A DNA stretch of 33,808 nucleotides from a virus. Shown here in pieces: positions 11,428-20,794 of this stretch. The stretch lies in IMG/VR virus record IMGVR_UViG_3300011445_000051, positions 1 to 33,808 of that record; one strand, written 5' to 3'. The notes under the pieces are model-generated. The model did not search any database and was not told the DNA's origin. It saw only the letters and a list, made by a program, of their open reading frames with translations. A program made the translations under genes and the position numbers. The first letter of the stretch is position 1; each line of letters begins with the position of its first letter.

Positions 11428-13221
11428 TTAATCCGAAAGTGAAGTCACGGAATATTCCATCGTAAACCCAAGGTGGTGCAGCGTAGCCGCCGCCGTGGTC
11501 GGGTTAGCCGTGGCGTCGTACTGCCAGCGAAACTGTAGCAGGCGCGACGTGCCCGCCGTGCAAGTGCCGTTGGGCGTCACGGCTGCGGAGGTGGTCATGT
11601 CGATGGCGTTACTGCCAGTCACCGCTGCGTCGTCTATCGCTATCTCGGTCCCCCAAGTGTTGTTGATGGTGGCGGTCGCCAGTCGGCACGATGCCGCTAT
11701 GTCGCCAAACATCGAGCCGGTATCGGCGGCTGTCTGGACGTAATGGTGAGTAAAGGTCACTGTGCCGCCATCCCACGACTTTCCCATGACCGCCTCGCCG
11801 TAGATGGATGAAGCATCGTTCTCTGTGCAGATAATGGTATAGCGCGGAGCACCGCTGTTGATGGTCGCTAAGGCTGGCGACGCGCATTGCGCCGTGTCCG
11901 TGGTCAGCGATGCCGCCGGGAAGTACACGGTCTTGGTCGGCTTATATGCCGTCCCGAATGTATACTTACCGAGTTGCGATGCCGCGTCTGGGTCGATGGT
12001 CAGTATTGCCGCCGCCCCTTCGGTGTCGTAAAAGCCGCAGACTTGGTTAGTCATGCAAGTAAAGTAACGGTCTGCCGCGACGCTCGGCTCTATCACCATC
12101 TGGTTTGCGTCGGTAACGTAGACATTGATATAGACGGTGCCATTGCCGAATTGGCAGGGGTCGGCTTCGGTGCATTTGGTGGTTGCATTGCCGTTAGTCA
12201 TTACGCTTTCGAGGGTCTGCGATGAGCCGCTTACCCCTGAGAGTGCCAAGTCCCATGAACCACCACCGGCATTCCATACGCAACGGTTACGATATGTCCC
12301 GCCGCCAGTTTCACAGTCGGTTGTTGCCAGCGCGTCGGTAACGGTGACTTCTTGTCCGTCGACAGGCGTAGCGGGTAGCGTTGCCACGGTGACAAGCGGG
12401 GGTATCCAGCCCGCCGCCGCTAGTGCGCTTGACGTGGTAGCCGTCGCCGCATTGCCGCTTACGTTGCCGGTCACGTTGCCGGTCAGCGCCGCCGTAATGG
12501 TGCCTGCAGCAAAGTTGCCGCTGGCATCCCTGGCGACAAGCTGGCTTGCTGTGTTGGTGGTGGTGGCGCCATGAGCGCCGGTGCCGGTAAGCGCACTATG
12601 CGTATTCATTTCCACCTGAGTCGTTACATCGAAGCATCCCTCGACAGCGCCCGCGGCGTCCACACCGAGGGGAGCATTGCCGGCGCTACAGTTAACGCCA
12701 TTAGCCGCCAATGCCGGCACTGTGGTAATGGCTTGCCAGCTATTGTCACCGCGTAGGTAATTGGTGGCGTCCGGTGTGCCCGAGCCTAGCCGTGCTGCCG
12801 CTGCGGTGCCGGTGGTAAGTTGTGAAGCGTTTAACGCAGTCAGCCCGGCGCCGCTGCCCGTTGGCGCCACATAGTCTGTGCCTGCTGCTGCGATGGACTG
12901 GACGCCGGTGCCGGTCTGGTTCTTGACGATGCCGGTGGCAAGTACGCTCATGGCTTGCTCATTGTCCAGCCCGGCATCGGGGGTCTGAGTAATGTAAGTC
13001 GCCGTTGTTGGTGATCCTGAGCCGCTGGTATCTACGTCCACCCATGCCGCCGAGCGGTAAATGTAAAGGTGCCCCGAGGTGCGCCCGCTTACCGTGGTGG
13101 TCTGAGTGCAGACATCGCCTTCCTCTGGTCCTACCACCGTGCCGCAGTCGGTGCGCGTGTAGTAGGTGGCAAAGGCCGGTGAGGCGATAAGTAAACAGAG
13201 AAAGATTAAGAGTTTCTTCAT
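11428..13221 (-). CDS. Tail-fibre-like protein with signal peptide, 597 aa
   Basis: MKKLLIFLCLLIASPAFA is a clear Sec signal peptide (AFA then T). Residues 40-165 resemble fibre shafts, with YIYRSAAWVDV and a GSGAGLTALNASQLTTGTAA tract. Residues 226-262 contain the classic phage fibre collagen-like tract SQLVARDASGNFAAGTITAA followed by LTGNVTGNVSGNAAT. The C-terminal 330 residues hold many Cys in CETGGGTYRNRC, CTEADPC, CMTNQVCGF and similar pairs, and look like a beta-rich receptor domain. It overlaps the gp16-like gene by ATGA. A fibre with export signal and disulfides is odd; it may act from the periplasm or cell surface. Confidence 0.65.
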   Translation of the reverse strand: MKKLLIFLCLLIASPAFATYYTRTDCGTVVGPEEGDVCTQTTTVSGRTSGHLYIYRSAAWVDVDTSGSGSPTTATYITQTPDAGLDNEQAMSVLATGIVKNQTGTGVQSIAAAGTDYVAPTGSGAGLTALNASQLTTGTAAAARLGSGTPDATNYLRGDNSWQAITTVPALAANGVNCSAGNAPLGVDAAGAVEGCFDVTTQVEMNTHSALTGTGAHGATTTNTASQLVARDASGNFAAGTITAALTGNVTGNVSGNAATATTSSALAAAGWIPPLVTVATLPATPVDGQEVTVTDALATTDCETGGGTYRNRCVWNAGGGSWDLALSGVSGSSQTLESVMTNGNATTKCTEADPCQFGNGTVYINVYVTDANQMVIEPSVAADRYFTCMTNQVCGFYDTEGAAAILTIDPDAASQLGKYTFGTAYKPTKTVYFPAASLTTDTAQCASPALATINSGAPRYTIICTENDASSIYGEAVMGKSWDGGTVTFTHHYVQTAADTGSMFGDIAASCRLATATINNTWGTEIAIDDAAVTGSNAIDMTTSAAVTPNGTCTAGTSRLLQFRWQYDATANPTTAAATLHHLGFTMEYSVTSLSD

Positions 13222-16200
13222 TGTGGTGCCTCCGGAGCACTCTTTGCTGGTTCATTGGCAAACTTCCGCAACGTCAACTCCTCGTCGCGCCCCAAGCCAG
13301 AATCGTAAATCCCATACTTCATGAGATTCTCGCGTTGTTGCGGCAATAGAGAATCCAAAAGCCCTATGGAGCCAGTCACGTCAGCCTCGACTACGGCGCG
13401 TTGTTCAGGTTGCAACATCGGCAAGTATTTACCCGCACTTGACATAGCTACCTTCTTTGCTAATTCAACATTTTCGACCAGTAAAGCATTCTTTGCCAAT
13501 GTCCTACTCTTTGCCAAGTAATTCATAAATGCTTCGCGCTTGAACGCTTCGGTGCCGTCTTTGTATTCGGGCCTGTCAAGTAATTGTTTCTGAATCCCGC
13601 CATTCACGTCGCGTACCAGATTGCGATAAATCACAATCCAGCGGTCGCGCTGTTCTGGCGTCAACTCCACTGGCACAGCTTCGCCCGGCAATGCAGTTCT
13701 CAAGTCGAAGTCATCGCGCACATTGCCGCCGCCGGTCGACCACGGAAACGCCGGCATTTTGATTTGCAGCCTGTCGCCTTCGAGTTTAATCGGGTCTGTC
13801 TCCCCAGGCTTTAGGACAAACGGATTGCCGATATTGTTAAGTCCAGCCAGGAAGTCGCCGCCGATTGCCATATTCTTTCTAAGCCACTCCGAGCCTACCG
13901 CTTGCGGCACCAGTATGGGATCGCCGTAGCCGTCGCGCAGATAAGGCATCTGTTTGGAATAGCCGAACACCCTGGCGAATGGCCCCTTGCGAATGCCGTC
14001 GATAAAGCTACGCGATTCGCGCCGCACCGGGTCAAGTTCGCGCTCAATTGCCAGCCCTAATGGCCCACCAGTAGCAATGGCAGTAAAAGGTGAAGCGAGC
14101 AATTCAGCGCCGATTCGACTGATAGACTCACCACTGCGCCAAGTGCCAATGAGTTCCGAAATCTTACCGGCATTCTGCCACCATGTATTAGAGAGAACAT
14201 CGCGGGATACCACCAGACTTATAGCCGTGGCTGTCTGTTCCAGCGTCATGTCATCAAGCTGATTGGCAATCTCCGCGAAGTCTGCGTACATCTCTAGCGG
14301 CGTTGTGCCAGGCTCCGCTGTGTTAGCGAAAGAGTATTGAGTACCATCGGCAGAATGAAAACTATATGGTTGCTTGGCTGCTAAGTATGAACGCCGCATC
14401 TGCGGGTCGGTTGGCCCGCCGCCTGTACCTAGTCCGGTCTGAAATAGCGGGAAAAAGAATTGTCCAAACATATTCGCCAAGGTGAGCCGCGCAACCGCCA
14501 TGTCAGCCCGTGTGCCACCGGCTAGAATGTCCTCGTACAGACTACGGCTTGCCATCTGTAGCCCAGGTGTGCGGTTCCAGCCCCATTTGACCAAGTTCAT
14601 GCCGCTTTTAACAAACGGGAAATAAGCCGCAAGCGGCCCCCACTGCAATAATCTCTGCGCTGCTTTACCGAATGTTCCTAACTCATTCTGAAAAGTTGCA
14701 TGATTGGCAATGTCAATGGCGCGTTCTTGGTTCTCCAAGGTCGGCATGATACGCCTGCGCGTAACGTAGTCGATATACTGTTTAGACCCTGGCTTGTAAC
14801 CAAGGTGCGCCGCATCACGAAACGCCGATGCCCACACCTCACCGTTGTATGCTAGCGCCTTACCGAAGGCGTCCAAGCCACGGACGTTATCAGAGCCGAA
14901 GTTGATTGCTCTGCCGAATGCGCCGCCTATCTGGTGAATCGGGAAATCCAAGCGCCCTTGTGCCTGTGAATTGACTTTGAAAGCGTCGAGATAAGCCTTG
15001 GATGCTTCAGCCATCGCCATACGATGGCCCATCATAAAGGCAAAGCCTTCGCCTTGCACAAGCCCCTTCTTGTCACTGAGCGTAAAGAATCCACCGACTT
15101 CTTTTTCAAGCACGTTTGCCACCGACCACATACTGTTGCCGATAGCTTGGCGCGTCCAAGTCACCGGACGAAGTAGCAATAGCCCGGAGAATCCTTCTCT
15201 AAATTTCTGCCATCCGGTCGCGCCTGCTTTCACGGCATCGGCGCCGATTACTTGCAGAGTTTCCAGCTTGCCCGGCTCATTAGCTAAAGCCATAACATCT
15301 TCAGCCATTGTCTGTGCGGCTGCGGTTCTGTCCATCTTCGCCATTGCTTCAGAATCCCAATGACGGAGCATTTCATTGATAGCTTTATTTGCCGGCGCCT
15401 GGTCGAAGTATTTCACCACACGCCCGCCCGTGACGTTGGTAGTGCGCATTTGAGTTGTCAAACTGAACATGTCGAGGGTATCGGTCAGAAACTTATCGAC
15501 CGTTTCCGGCTTGGTAGGGTCGAACGCTTTTGTAGTGGCAACCCATTGGCCTACCGGCGTTGCCGCTTTGTTAGCAGTCCCGAGGGCTTGCAAATAAGCC
15601 ACTACATCGTCATCGTTTATGCGTTTACCAGGGAATAATGCGCGAATGTCATCCGGCGTAAGCCCTAACTTCTCGGCTTCCTTTGTCGCCATGGCAAAGG
15701 ATTTCGTTTCCGTTATGCCTTCGAGTTTCTTCTTGATTGCGTTGAACTCATCCCAAAATGTCTTGGGAATGTCCGATGCTGGCGGGAGTTTCAACGCATC
15801 GGTGGACACGCCCGGCAATGCCACACCGTCAGCCGCGAGTCCCTGCTTGATTGCATCGTCGGCTAGTTTCTCGGCTTGCGCTAACTTCGCTGCTTCATCG
15901 GCTGCCGCCGCCGCTGCTTTAGCCGCCGTCTTAGCTTCCTTTGCCGCGCCTATGGCTTGTACGCCTTTAGCAAACGACTTCGCCATAGTGCCGACTGGAA
16001 CGAAGCCGCTGCCTACATCGGTTGCAATGCCTATCACGGTTGCTAGTCCCTGCGGCGCCCCGGCATCAAGCGCCCAATGCTTTGCTACCGCCCCGTTTAC
16101 TTCGCCGAATGCTGTCAGCGGCGCCAACATCAATTGAATCTCACGCCACATTAAACGAAACGGTAAAGCCAGATTCTTGCCAACGCTTTTCTCGGGATCG

Positions 16201-16427
16201 TGCTTGCTGGCAAGGTCGACAAACTCGTTCCAGTTTTCAGTGACATGCTTGATGGTTTGCGTGAAATAGGTTTTCAACATGCCCTGCTCGCCAATGAGTT
16301 CGTCAAGATTCATGGCGGCAAGCCGGCGCATCTTATCGTTACGTTCGCCCACGGTAATGTACTTCTGCCGATAGGCGTCGTTGATGTCCTCTGGCGTAGG
16401 ACGGTCCTGCTTTTGTAATTGTGGCAT
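13218..16427 (-). CDS. Large internal virion protein, gp16-like position, 1069 aa
   Basis: A large, soluble, mostly helical protein. The N-terminal 180 residues contain TPEDINDAYRQKYITVGERN. Residues about 165-200 are an Ala/Lys-rich helix (AAKEAKTAAKAAAAAADEAA). The middle carries long helices, and the C-terminus ends in a charged helix region (LGRDEELTLRKFANEPAKSA). Size and order (after the gp15 analogue, before fibres) match T7 gp16, the ejection-core protein that enters the host envelope. I see no lysozyme-type motif at the N-terminus, unlike T7 gp16. Start ATG at 16427 overlaps the stop of the previous gene (TAATG). Function inferred from order and size. Confidence 0.6.
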   Translation of the reverse strand: MPQLQKQDRPTPEDINDAYRQKYITVGERNDKMRRLAAMNLDELIGEQGMLKTYFTQTIKHVTENWNEFVDLASKHDPEKSVGKNLALPFRLMWREIQLMLAPLTAFGEVNGAVAKHWALDAGAPQGLATVIGIATDVGSGFVPVGTMAKSFAKGVQAIGAAKEAKTAAKAAAAAADEAAKLAQAEKLADDAIKQGLAADGVALPGVSTDALKLPPASDIPKTFWDEFNAIKKKLEGITETKSFAMATKEAEKLGLTPDDIRALFPGKRINDDDVVAYLQALGTANKAATPVGQWVATTKAFDPTKPETVDKFLTDTLDMFSLTTQMRTTNVTGGRVVKYFDQAPANKAINEMLRHWDSEAMAKMDRTAAAQTMAEDVMALANEPGKLETLQVIGADAVKAGATGWQKFREGFSGLLLLRPVTWTRQAIGNSMWSVANVLEKEVGGFFTLSDKKGLVQGEGFAFMMGHRMAMAEASKAYLDAFKVNSQAQGRLDFPIHQIGGAFGRAINFGSDNVRGLDAFGKALAYNGEVWASAFRDAAHLGYKPGSKQYIDYVTRRRIMPTLENQERAIDIANHATFQNELGTFGKAAQRLLQWGPLAAYFPFVKSGMNLVKWGWNRTPGLQMASRSLYEDILAGGTRADMAVARLTLANMFGQFFFPLFQTGLGTGGGPTDPQMRRSYLAAKQPYSFHSADGTQYSFANTAEPGTTPLEMYADFAEIANQLDDMTLEQTATAISLVVSRDVLSNTWWQNAGKISELIGTWRSGESISRIGAELLASPFTAIATGGPLGLAIERELDPVRRESRSFIDGIRKGPFARVFGYSKQMPYLRDGYGDPILVPQAVGSEWLRKNMAIGGDFLAGLNNIGNPFVLKPGETDPIKLEGDRLQIKMPAFPWSTGGGNVRDDFDLRTALPGEAVPVELTPEQRDRWIVIYRNLVRDVNGGIQKQLLDRPEYKDGTEAFKREAFMNYLAKSRTLAKNALLVENVELAKKVAMSSAGKYLPMLQPEQRAVVEADVTGSIGLLDSLLPQQRENLMKYGIYDSGLGRDEELTLRKFANEPAKSAPEAPQ

Positions 16428-17812
16428 TAGAAGTCTTTCACCTTCTTCATCTTGTCAGGCGTTGACTGAGCCTTTTCGGTAATGCCCCTCTTGAATGTCT
16501 CAAGTTTCTTTTCCGCCGCCTGTTTGCCATCCTTGCGGTAAATCGACTCAATCTGAGCCTTCTCATGGACTGCCATGTTTCCCATTATCGAATTGACTAT
16601 CGGGTTACTCTGCACCCAAGCGTCGTACTCGGTCTTGAGGTGAGAGATTTGTCTGTTGTCGGCGGCTATTGCGTTGGCTTGACGTGCAATACCTTGGTTC
16701 TCCAATGTGGTCCTATCGCTCTGTAATTCATCCTTGTACTTGAGAATCCATTTGTTAGGCGCACCGAGTTCCTTGGAGAGTCTATTCAGCTTTGCCAGTG
16801 CTCTATCAAGTGCCGTAAAGTTACGCCCGCCCGCGGTGTACTCATCCCATATGGCATCTGCCGCCGCGAGTCTGCCGCTGTCGCCGCTTCCTTCGTTGAC
16901 TTCCTTGAGTGTTCTCGCTTCGGATGGACGGACCAGCGGGTTATTGCCAGCCAGCGCATCATTGAGCCATACCGGGTCGAGTTTGCTGAAGTTAGCCGCC
17001 GAATAAGCTGCGTCGTACACCAGCTTCTTATTCTTGTTGGTAATGCTGTCGGTGCGGGATTCCTCTTTTTGAATCTCGGTTCTCGCCTTGCTTTCAATTT
17101 CAAGTATGCGTGCGTTGCCTAATGGCGCCAGCCGATTCTTGATTCTGTCATCGGTGAATATTCCTTGAGGGTTTCCCCGCGTTACCAGCGTTGCATATTC
17201 TTCCAATGCCTGAACATTGAACTTCGTCATTTCCTGTTCAGCTTGCTTCGGGCTTAATGTCGGCGGTACTGGTCTGCCGGCAACCATCGTCGGTGTTGAC
17301 GCGGTATTGATGGTTGCTTGGAATATCCGCCGCGCCGCGTCTTGTTCCATCGGGTCGTCTGTTTCGGCAACACGCCGGGATAACATAGTGCGCAGGGTTT
17401 CAATGTCGGCCACTTGTTTTCCATGCGCGGCTTGTACTTGAAGCCCGGAAACACGCCTGACGTTCTCGCCGAAGCGCCGGTCAGCGTGAAGATTGAATAC
17501 GTCTTGAGTATCTTTATCGGTGTAACGCGCCCCTAAAGTCTGACGGATGTCCTTGTCTTTTTGAATTATCTCATCCCGCCAGGTATTAAGGTCGGCATTT
17601 GCCGGTAGTGCGTTGATGGCATCGTCCATCAAAATGTCGTACTCACTTGACGCCTTGGCGGCATCAATGGGCTTCTGCCGCGCCAACGCGGTATCGGCAA
17701 GTTGCGCAATGGTATGAAACACCCCCGCCCCAAAGTCCTGCGGCGTAGTCCTAGCCAATGGCCCGGAGAACGGGATATTAGGAGAGGCAAACAGCCTCGG
17801 CAAATCAGCCAT
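16427..17812 (-). CDS. Internal virion protein, gp15-like position, 461 aa
   Basis: Helical and charged throughout, with a Pro-rich start (MADLPRLFASPNIPFSGPLA) and long amphipathic helices such as KARTEIQKEESRTDSITNKN and a Lys-rich end (EKAQSTPDKMKKVKDF). It sits between the fibre-anchor gene and the 1069-residue protein. In T7-type virions this slot holds gp15, the middle ring of the ejection core. No catalytic motif is evident. Motif evidence is weak; the call rests on gene order, size and composition. Confidence 0.5.
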   Translation of the reverse strand: MADLPRLFASPNIPFSGPLARTTPQDFGAGVFHTIAQLADTALARQKPIDAAKASSEYDILMDDAINALPANADLNTWRDEIIQKDKDIRQTLGARYTDKDTQDVFNLHADRRFGENVRRVSGLQVQAAHGKQVADIETLRTMLSRRVAETDDPMEQDAARRIFQATINTASTPTMVAGRPVPPTLSPKQAEQEMTKFNVQALEEYATLVTRGNPQGIFTDDRIKNRLAPLGNARILEIESKARTEIQKEESRTDSITNKNKKLVYDAAYSAANFSKLDPVWLNDALAGNNPLVRPSEARTLKEVNEGSGDSGRLAAADAIWDEYTAGGRNFTALDRALAKLNRLSKELGAPNKWILKYKDELQSDRTTLENQGIARQANAIAADNRQISHLKTEYDAWVQSNPIVNSIMGNMAVHEKAQIESIYRKDGKQAAEKKLETFKRGITEKAQSTPDKMKKVKDF

Positions 17813-18529
17813 TTAGATTGCAACCTCAAATGTCAGAGTACCGCCAGCCGCCGGCGCCTCATCAGTCAAGCCCACGGTGATGTCATTAGCCGTTTGACTG
17901 ACCACCTTAAACGCCGTGTGAAACGTCGAGCTAAAACCGATAATCTTGGCGTTACTGTCGTTGAGTCCATGCGTCACCACCGCCGAGATATCAGCCGGCG
18001 CCAAGACTACATCGACAACGGTATGAGTAATTGCTAAGGCTGAGGCCAGGACATTTGTGACCATATCCTCATCGGTATTCCAGCGCAGTATCTGCCCGGC
18101 TGCGGGGTCGGAAACGGTAATGTCGATACTCGTTGACGTGGTAGGGAAGTGGAGCGCCTTACGCGCCAGATAGGTCAATTCCTGGGCAAACATGGTAAGC
18201 CGGTCAAAGACTTCCTCGAATACCGATGATGGTATCGGCGCCCCTTCTTCAAGGTGGACAAGCTGAGTAAGCGCGGTCTGCCGGGTGAGAAACAACTCGG
18301 TGCCGCTTGCCAAGGCTGTAGCCAGGACTATCTGCCCACCGGCGCTGTTATTCACATACGCCGCGGCGATGGTGTAGTCAGTATCGAGTACCAACGTGGT
18401 CGGTGTCCCGCCGATAACTAATGTTTCAACCAGCATGTCGGCTTTCCTGAGTATGCGAAACGTGAAAGCGTAGTTGGTCAGTAAGCCGGTGCCGGTGTAG
18501 TGGTCTGGTGTGAAAGCAGACTGGATCAT
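17813..18529 (-). CDS. Fibre-anchor protein with T7 gp17-type N-terminal domain, 238 aa
   Basis: The ATG at 18529 overlaps the previous stop. Residues 1-140 match the phage T7 tail-fibre N-terminal domain (PF03906): YTGTGLLTNYAFTFRILRKA, then LVLDTDYTIAAAY, GGQIVLATALASGTELFLTR, and SSVFEEVFDRLTMFAQELTY. That domain attaches the fibre to the tail. The following 100 residues are a short beta-rich tail (VTHGLNDSNAKIIGFSSTFH) with no enzyme domain. It may be an adaptor onto which a separate fibre or depolymerase docks. It lies between the gp14- and gp15-like genes, which differs from T7 order. Confidence 0.75.
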   Translation of the reverse strand: MIQSAFTPDHYTGTGLLTNYAFTFRILRKADMLVETLVIGGTPTTLVLDTDYTIAAAYVNNSAGGQIVLATALASGTELFLTRQTALTQLVHLEEGAPIPSSVFEEVFDRLTMFAQELTYLARKALHFPTTSTSIDITVSDPAAGQILRWNTDEDMVTNVLASALAITHTVVDVVLAPADISAVVTHGLNDSNAKIIGFSSTFHTAFKVVSQTANDITVGLTDEAPAAGGTLTFEVAI

Positions 18530-19197
18530 GCTAGTAACCTCGCTCCCCCGCTTTTCAATGACGGCGCTGCGGCCCCGATAATGCCGCTCCAAAGGTCAGC
18601 CTCGCCCCGCCGGCGTGCCAATCTTTCCTGCTCTTTGTAACTGGCGGCGCCTATCTCCCCTTGGTAATACTCCATTTGCGATGCAATAGCCGAGTTGCGC
18701 ACACTGTCTAGATAGACCAGCATGGGCGAGCCTGAGAATGTGGTGCCCTGCGCTCCCGCCTGAGCGCGTATCTCGCCGAGTTGAGCGCGTCCAACGGCAT
18801 CTTTGATGTTCTTGTTCGCCGCGCCAACCATCCTGCTTTGCCGAGCCGCCTCTTTATTATAGGCGGCATTGGTATTGCCGGAAGCGTAGCCGCTTACGCC
18901 TTGGAGTAGAGTTGCTCCCTGTTGCAGATATTGGAGCGTCTGGCCTGCGGTAAGACCAGATGCCCCTGTTTGTGCCGCCGCTGCTGCCTGCGCTGATTCA
19001 ACAGCGGCCTGCGTTCCTACTCCCTCCGCCACCGTTGCTGCTCCCCATGATTCTGCTAATGCGCCAGCCCCCACCTCCGAAGCCGCTGCGGCCCCGCCAC
19101 CTTGAGCAAACATAGCCGCAAGCCATTCATGGCATTGATGCCGCGTGCCTAGCTGGATGGCGTCGGACATCGAGTTATCGAGTAAGTCGAAATTCAT
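18526..19197 (-). CDS. Internal virion protein, gp14-like, 223 aa
   Basis: Residues 35-110 are extremely Ala/Gly-rich, as in ejection-pore proteins (GGAAAASEVGAGALAESWGA). The C-terminal half has long charged helices with AYNKEAARQSRMVGAANKNI, then AQLGEIRAQAGAQGTTFSGS and NSAIASQMEYYQGEIGAASY, a pattern shared by gp14-like virion core proteins of T7-type phages. It would form part of the pore through the outer membrane. ATG at 19197 overlaps the preceding stop. Confidence is moderate because the gp14 family is divergent. Confidence 0.65.
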   Translation of the reverse strand: MNFDLLDNSMSDAIQLGTRHQCHEWLAAMFAQGGGAAAASEVGAGALAESWGAATVAEGVGTQAAVESAQAAAAAQTGASGLTAGQTLQYLQQGATLLQGVSGYASGNTNAAYNKEAARQSRMVGAANKNIKDAVGRAQLGEIRAQAGAQGTTFSGSPMLVYLDSVRNSAIASQMEYYQGEIGAASYKEQERLARRRGEADLWSGIIGAAAPSLKSGGARLLA

Positions 19198-19643
19198 TGC
19201 GCCCTCACCATCAATTTCATATCCGGCGTAAGTTTCTTAAACACTTCGGGATATTTGCATTCATCCGGTTTCACATACTTAAAACCTAGCGCCACAAGCC
19301 ACCGCTCATTCTCGGGCTTGCAAGCGGCATAGACCTCATCGAGCTTTACCGAGTGCTTGTCGAGTAACTGCTTTACTAGCCGGTGCATGGTCAGCGGGTA
19401 AACGCGCCTGAGTAACGGCGTGAAGTAAGTCCATGCCTCACCTATCCCTGGACGCTGCACCGACAAGCCCGCGGCGCCTATCGCCATGCCGTGCAGGTAA
19501 ACGGTGTAGCCGGGACCGCTTTCCTGCGCCCGCCATGCCATGCGGTACAGCTCCTCGTCGGCATCGGGCACGATGTCGAATAAATGAGCGGCGCGGAATG
19601 GTATCAGTTGGAGCTTCGTAAAATCACCTTTGTCGTTCTGCAA
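19194..19643 (-). CDS. gp13-like GNAT-fold protein, 149 aa
   Basis: The pattern FRAAHLFDIVPDADEELYRM, then YTVYLHGMAIGAAGLSVQRP, WTYFTPLLRR, and the end KPENERWLVALGFKY fits a GNAT-type acetyltransferase fold as found in T7 gp13-like (DUF2833) phage proteins. T7 gp13 is needed for virion assembly. The frame has no ATG at its beginning: a TAG lies just upstream, so the start is the TTG at 19643 (CTG at 19652 is the only other option). The nearby ATG at 19671 is in another frame and reads only 15 codons. Confidence 0.65.
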   Translation of the reverse strand: MQNDKGDFTKLQLIPFRAAHLFDIVPDADEELYRMAWRAQESGPGYTVYLHGMAIGAAGLSVQRPGIGEAWTYFTPLLRRVYPLTMHRLVKQLLDKHSVKLDEVYAACKPENERWLVALGFKYVKPDECKYPEVFKKLTPDMKLMVRAQ

Positions 19644-19672
19644 AACTTGCAGCGCCTATAATGCTTGTCATG

Positions 19673-19837
19673 TCAGCCCTTGTACTCGAATACTCCTATG
19701 TTGCCGCAATGAGAACAGCGTTTGTAAGTCGTCACGTCCTTTACCCGCCACGGCACGCGCATATTGGGGTATCTCCCCTGCGCATCCGGCATTAACTGGC
19801 GCACCTCCCCGGTGTCTGGGTTCTCGACAATAATCAT
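19673..19837 (-). CDS. Small zinc-ribbon-like protein, 54 aa
   Basis: The ATG at 19837 overlaps the preceding TAA (TAATG) and the frame ends in TGA at 19673. The sequence opens MIIVENPDTGEVRQLMPDAQ and ends with RCSHCGNIGVFEYKG, a CxxCG knuckle common in phage ribbons. Only one CxxC pair is present, so metal binding would need a dimer or partner. Sits between the Ig-like protein and the gp13-like protein; function unknown. Confidence 0.6.
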   Translation of the reverse strand: MIIVENPDTGEVRQLMPDAQGRYPNMRVPWRVKDVTTYKRCSHCGNIGVFEYKG

Positions 19838-20793
19838 TAAACCACCGGGATATTGAGAAACGACACCGCTCCTACGGCATCAACTATCGTCACGACAATC
19901 GGCACGCCGATAGGTGACACGCAACATTGCTCATCGACTATCGCCTGAGTTCTCACGTCTATGTAGGTCGTGTAGTCGACATAGCCGGCGTTGCCGTAAT
20001 TGCCGCCCACCTGACAAGCCCCGCGTGCTATCGGGAAATTGACTGTCTCGCTAAATGCCGGTGCGCCGCTCCATACCGTACCGTTGACGCCATTCTTGCC
20101 GGCAATGGCGGCAACACCAGTTACCGATCCGCTCTTACCGCCGTCCACGGTGCACTTAAAATCGTATGACACCCAACTGGTAATATCGTTAGGGTAGGTC
20201 GGTCCCGGCGTGCCTATTTCCGTGCCACCGTAATCGACCGTCACATAATGCTGCGTGTCTGCTGCCAGGTCGTCGCCGATAGGGTGCGGATAAGCGCCCA
20301 CACCCTGCACCGTCATCACCGAGCCTTCCAGCAATGGACTGGTAATTGCCCCTATGTTCATATTCAAGCCAAGACAGTCGAGCGACCGTAGAAATGTCTG
20401 CGTGACTATCTCTGTCTTCATCGGCTCACCGCTGCCCAGGCAAGGCGATAATCCGGCGCAGTCATTACACCCGTACTGCAACACCGGCTGAAAGAAGTTT
20501 ATCAGTGCGCCTAATTCATGGATCGCTAGCGTTGCCGTGCGCGTGCCCGTAACCGTCAGGAATCCCCCGGTTGCCACCCAGATAAACGGCGGTGCCCCGC
20601 CCTCTATAGTTAGCTCAAGCGAGTAGTCGGCAAATGTGCAACTAAGAGCCAGCTTATTGCCGCTAATTGAAAGTGGCGATATCGGGCAAGGCGGGTCCGG
20701 GCAAGCCACTGGCCCCTGCGGTTCGCCGCATAGCGTCGGGTCGCTGCCGCCGCCGGTAAAGGTATTCCAGCCTATTGGTGTCTGTACCGCCAT
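19837..20793 (-). CDS. Beta-rich, cysteine-rich virion-region protein, 318 aa
   Basis: A predicted beta-sandwich-type protein with no catalytic motif. It has a Cys-Pro-rich beginning (CGEPQGPVACPDPPCPISPL), a strand region (LALSCTFADYSLELTIEGGA), and more Cys later (YGCNDCAGLSPC and QCCVSPIGV). The Ile-Gly-rich ends and repeated bipolar strands fit a tail or adhesion module. It lies right after the nozzle gene. Not secreted (no signal peptide). Might decorate the tail; unrecognised family. Confidence 0.55.
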   Translation of the reverse strand: MAVQTPIGWNTFTGGGSDPTLCGEPQGPVACPDPPCPISPLSISGNKLALSCTFADYSLELTIEGGAPPFIWVATGGFLTVTGTRTATLAIHELGALINFFQPVLQYGCNDCAGLSPCLGSGEPMKTEIVTQTFLRSLDCLGLNMNIGAITSPLLEGSVMTVQGVGAYPHPIGDDLAADTQHYVTVDYGGTEIGTPGPTYPNDITSWVSYDFKCTVDGGKSGSVTGVAAIAGKNGVNGTVWSGAPAFSETVNFPIARGACQVGGNYGNAGYVDYTTYIDVRTQAIVDEQCCVSPIGVPIVVTIVDAVGAVSFLNIPVV

Positions 20794-20794
20794 G

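Noticed and set aside
15619-16137. A 172-codon frame on the plus strand
   Set aside because: It lies wholly inside the gp16-like gene, has hydrophobic, Ser/Ala-rich content typical of an antisense shadow of Ala-rich helices, and lacks a ribosome site.
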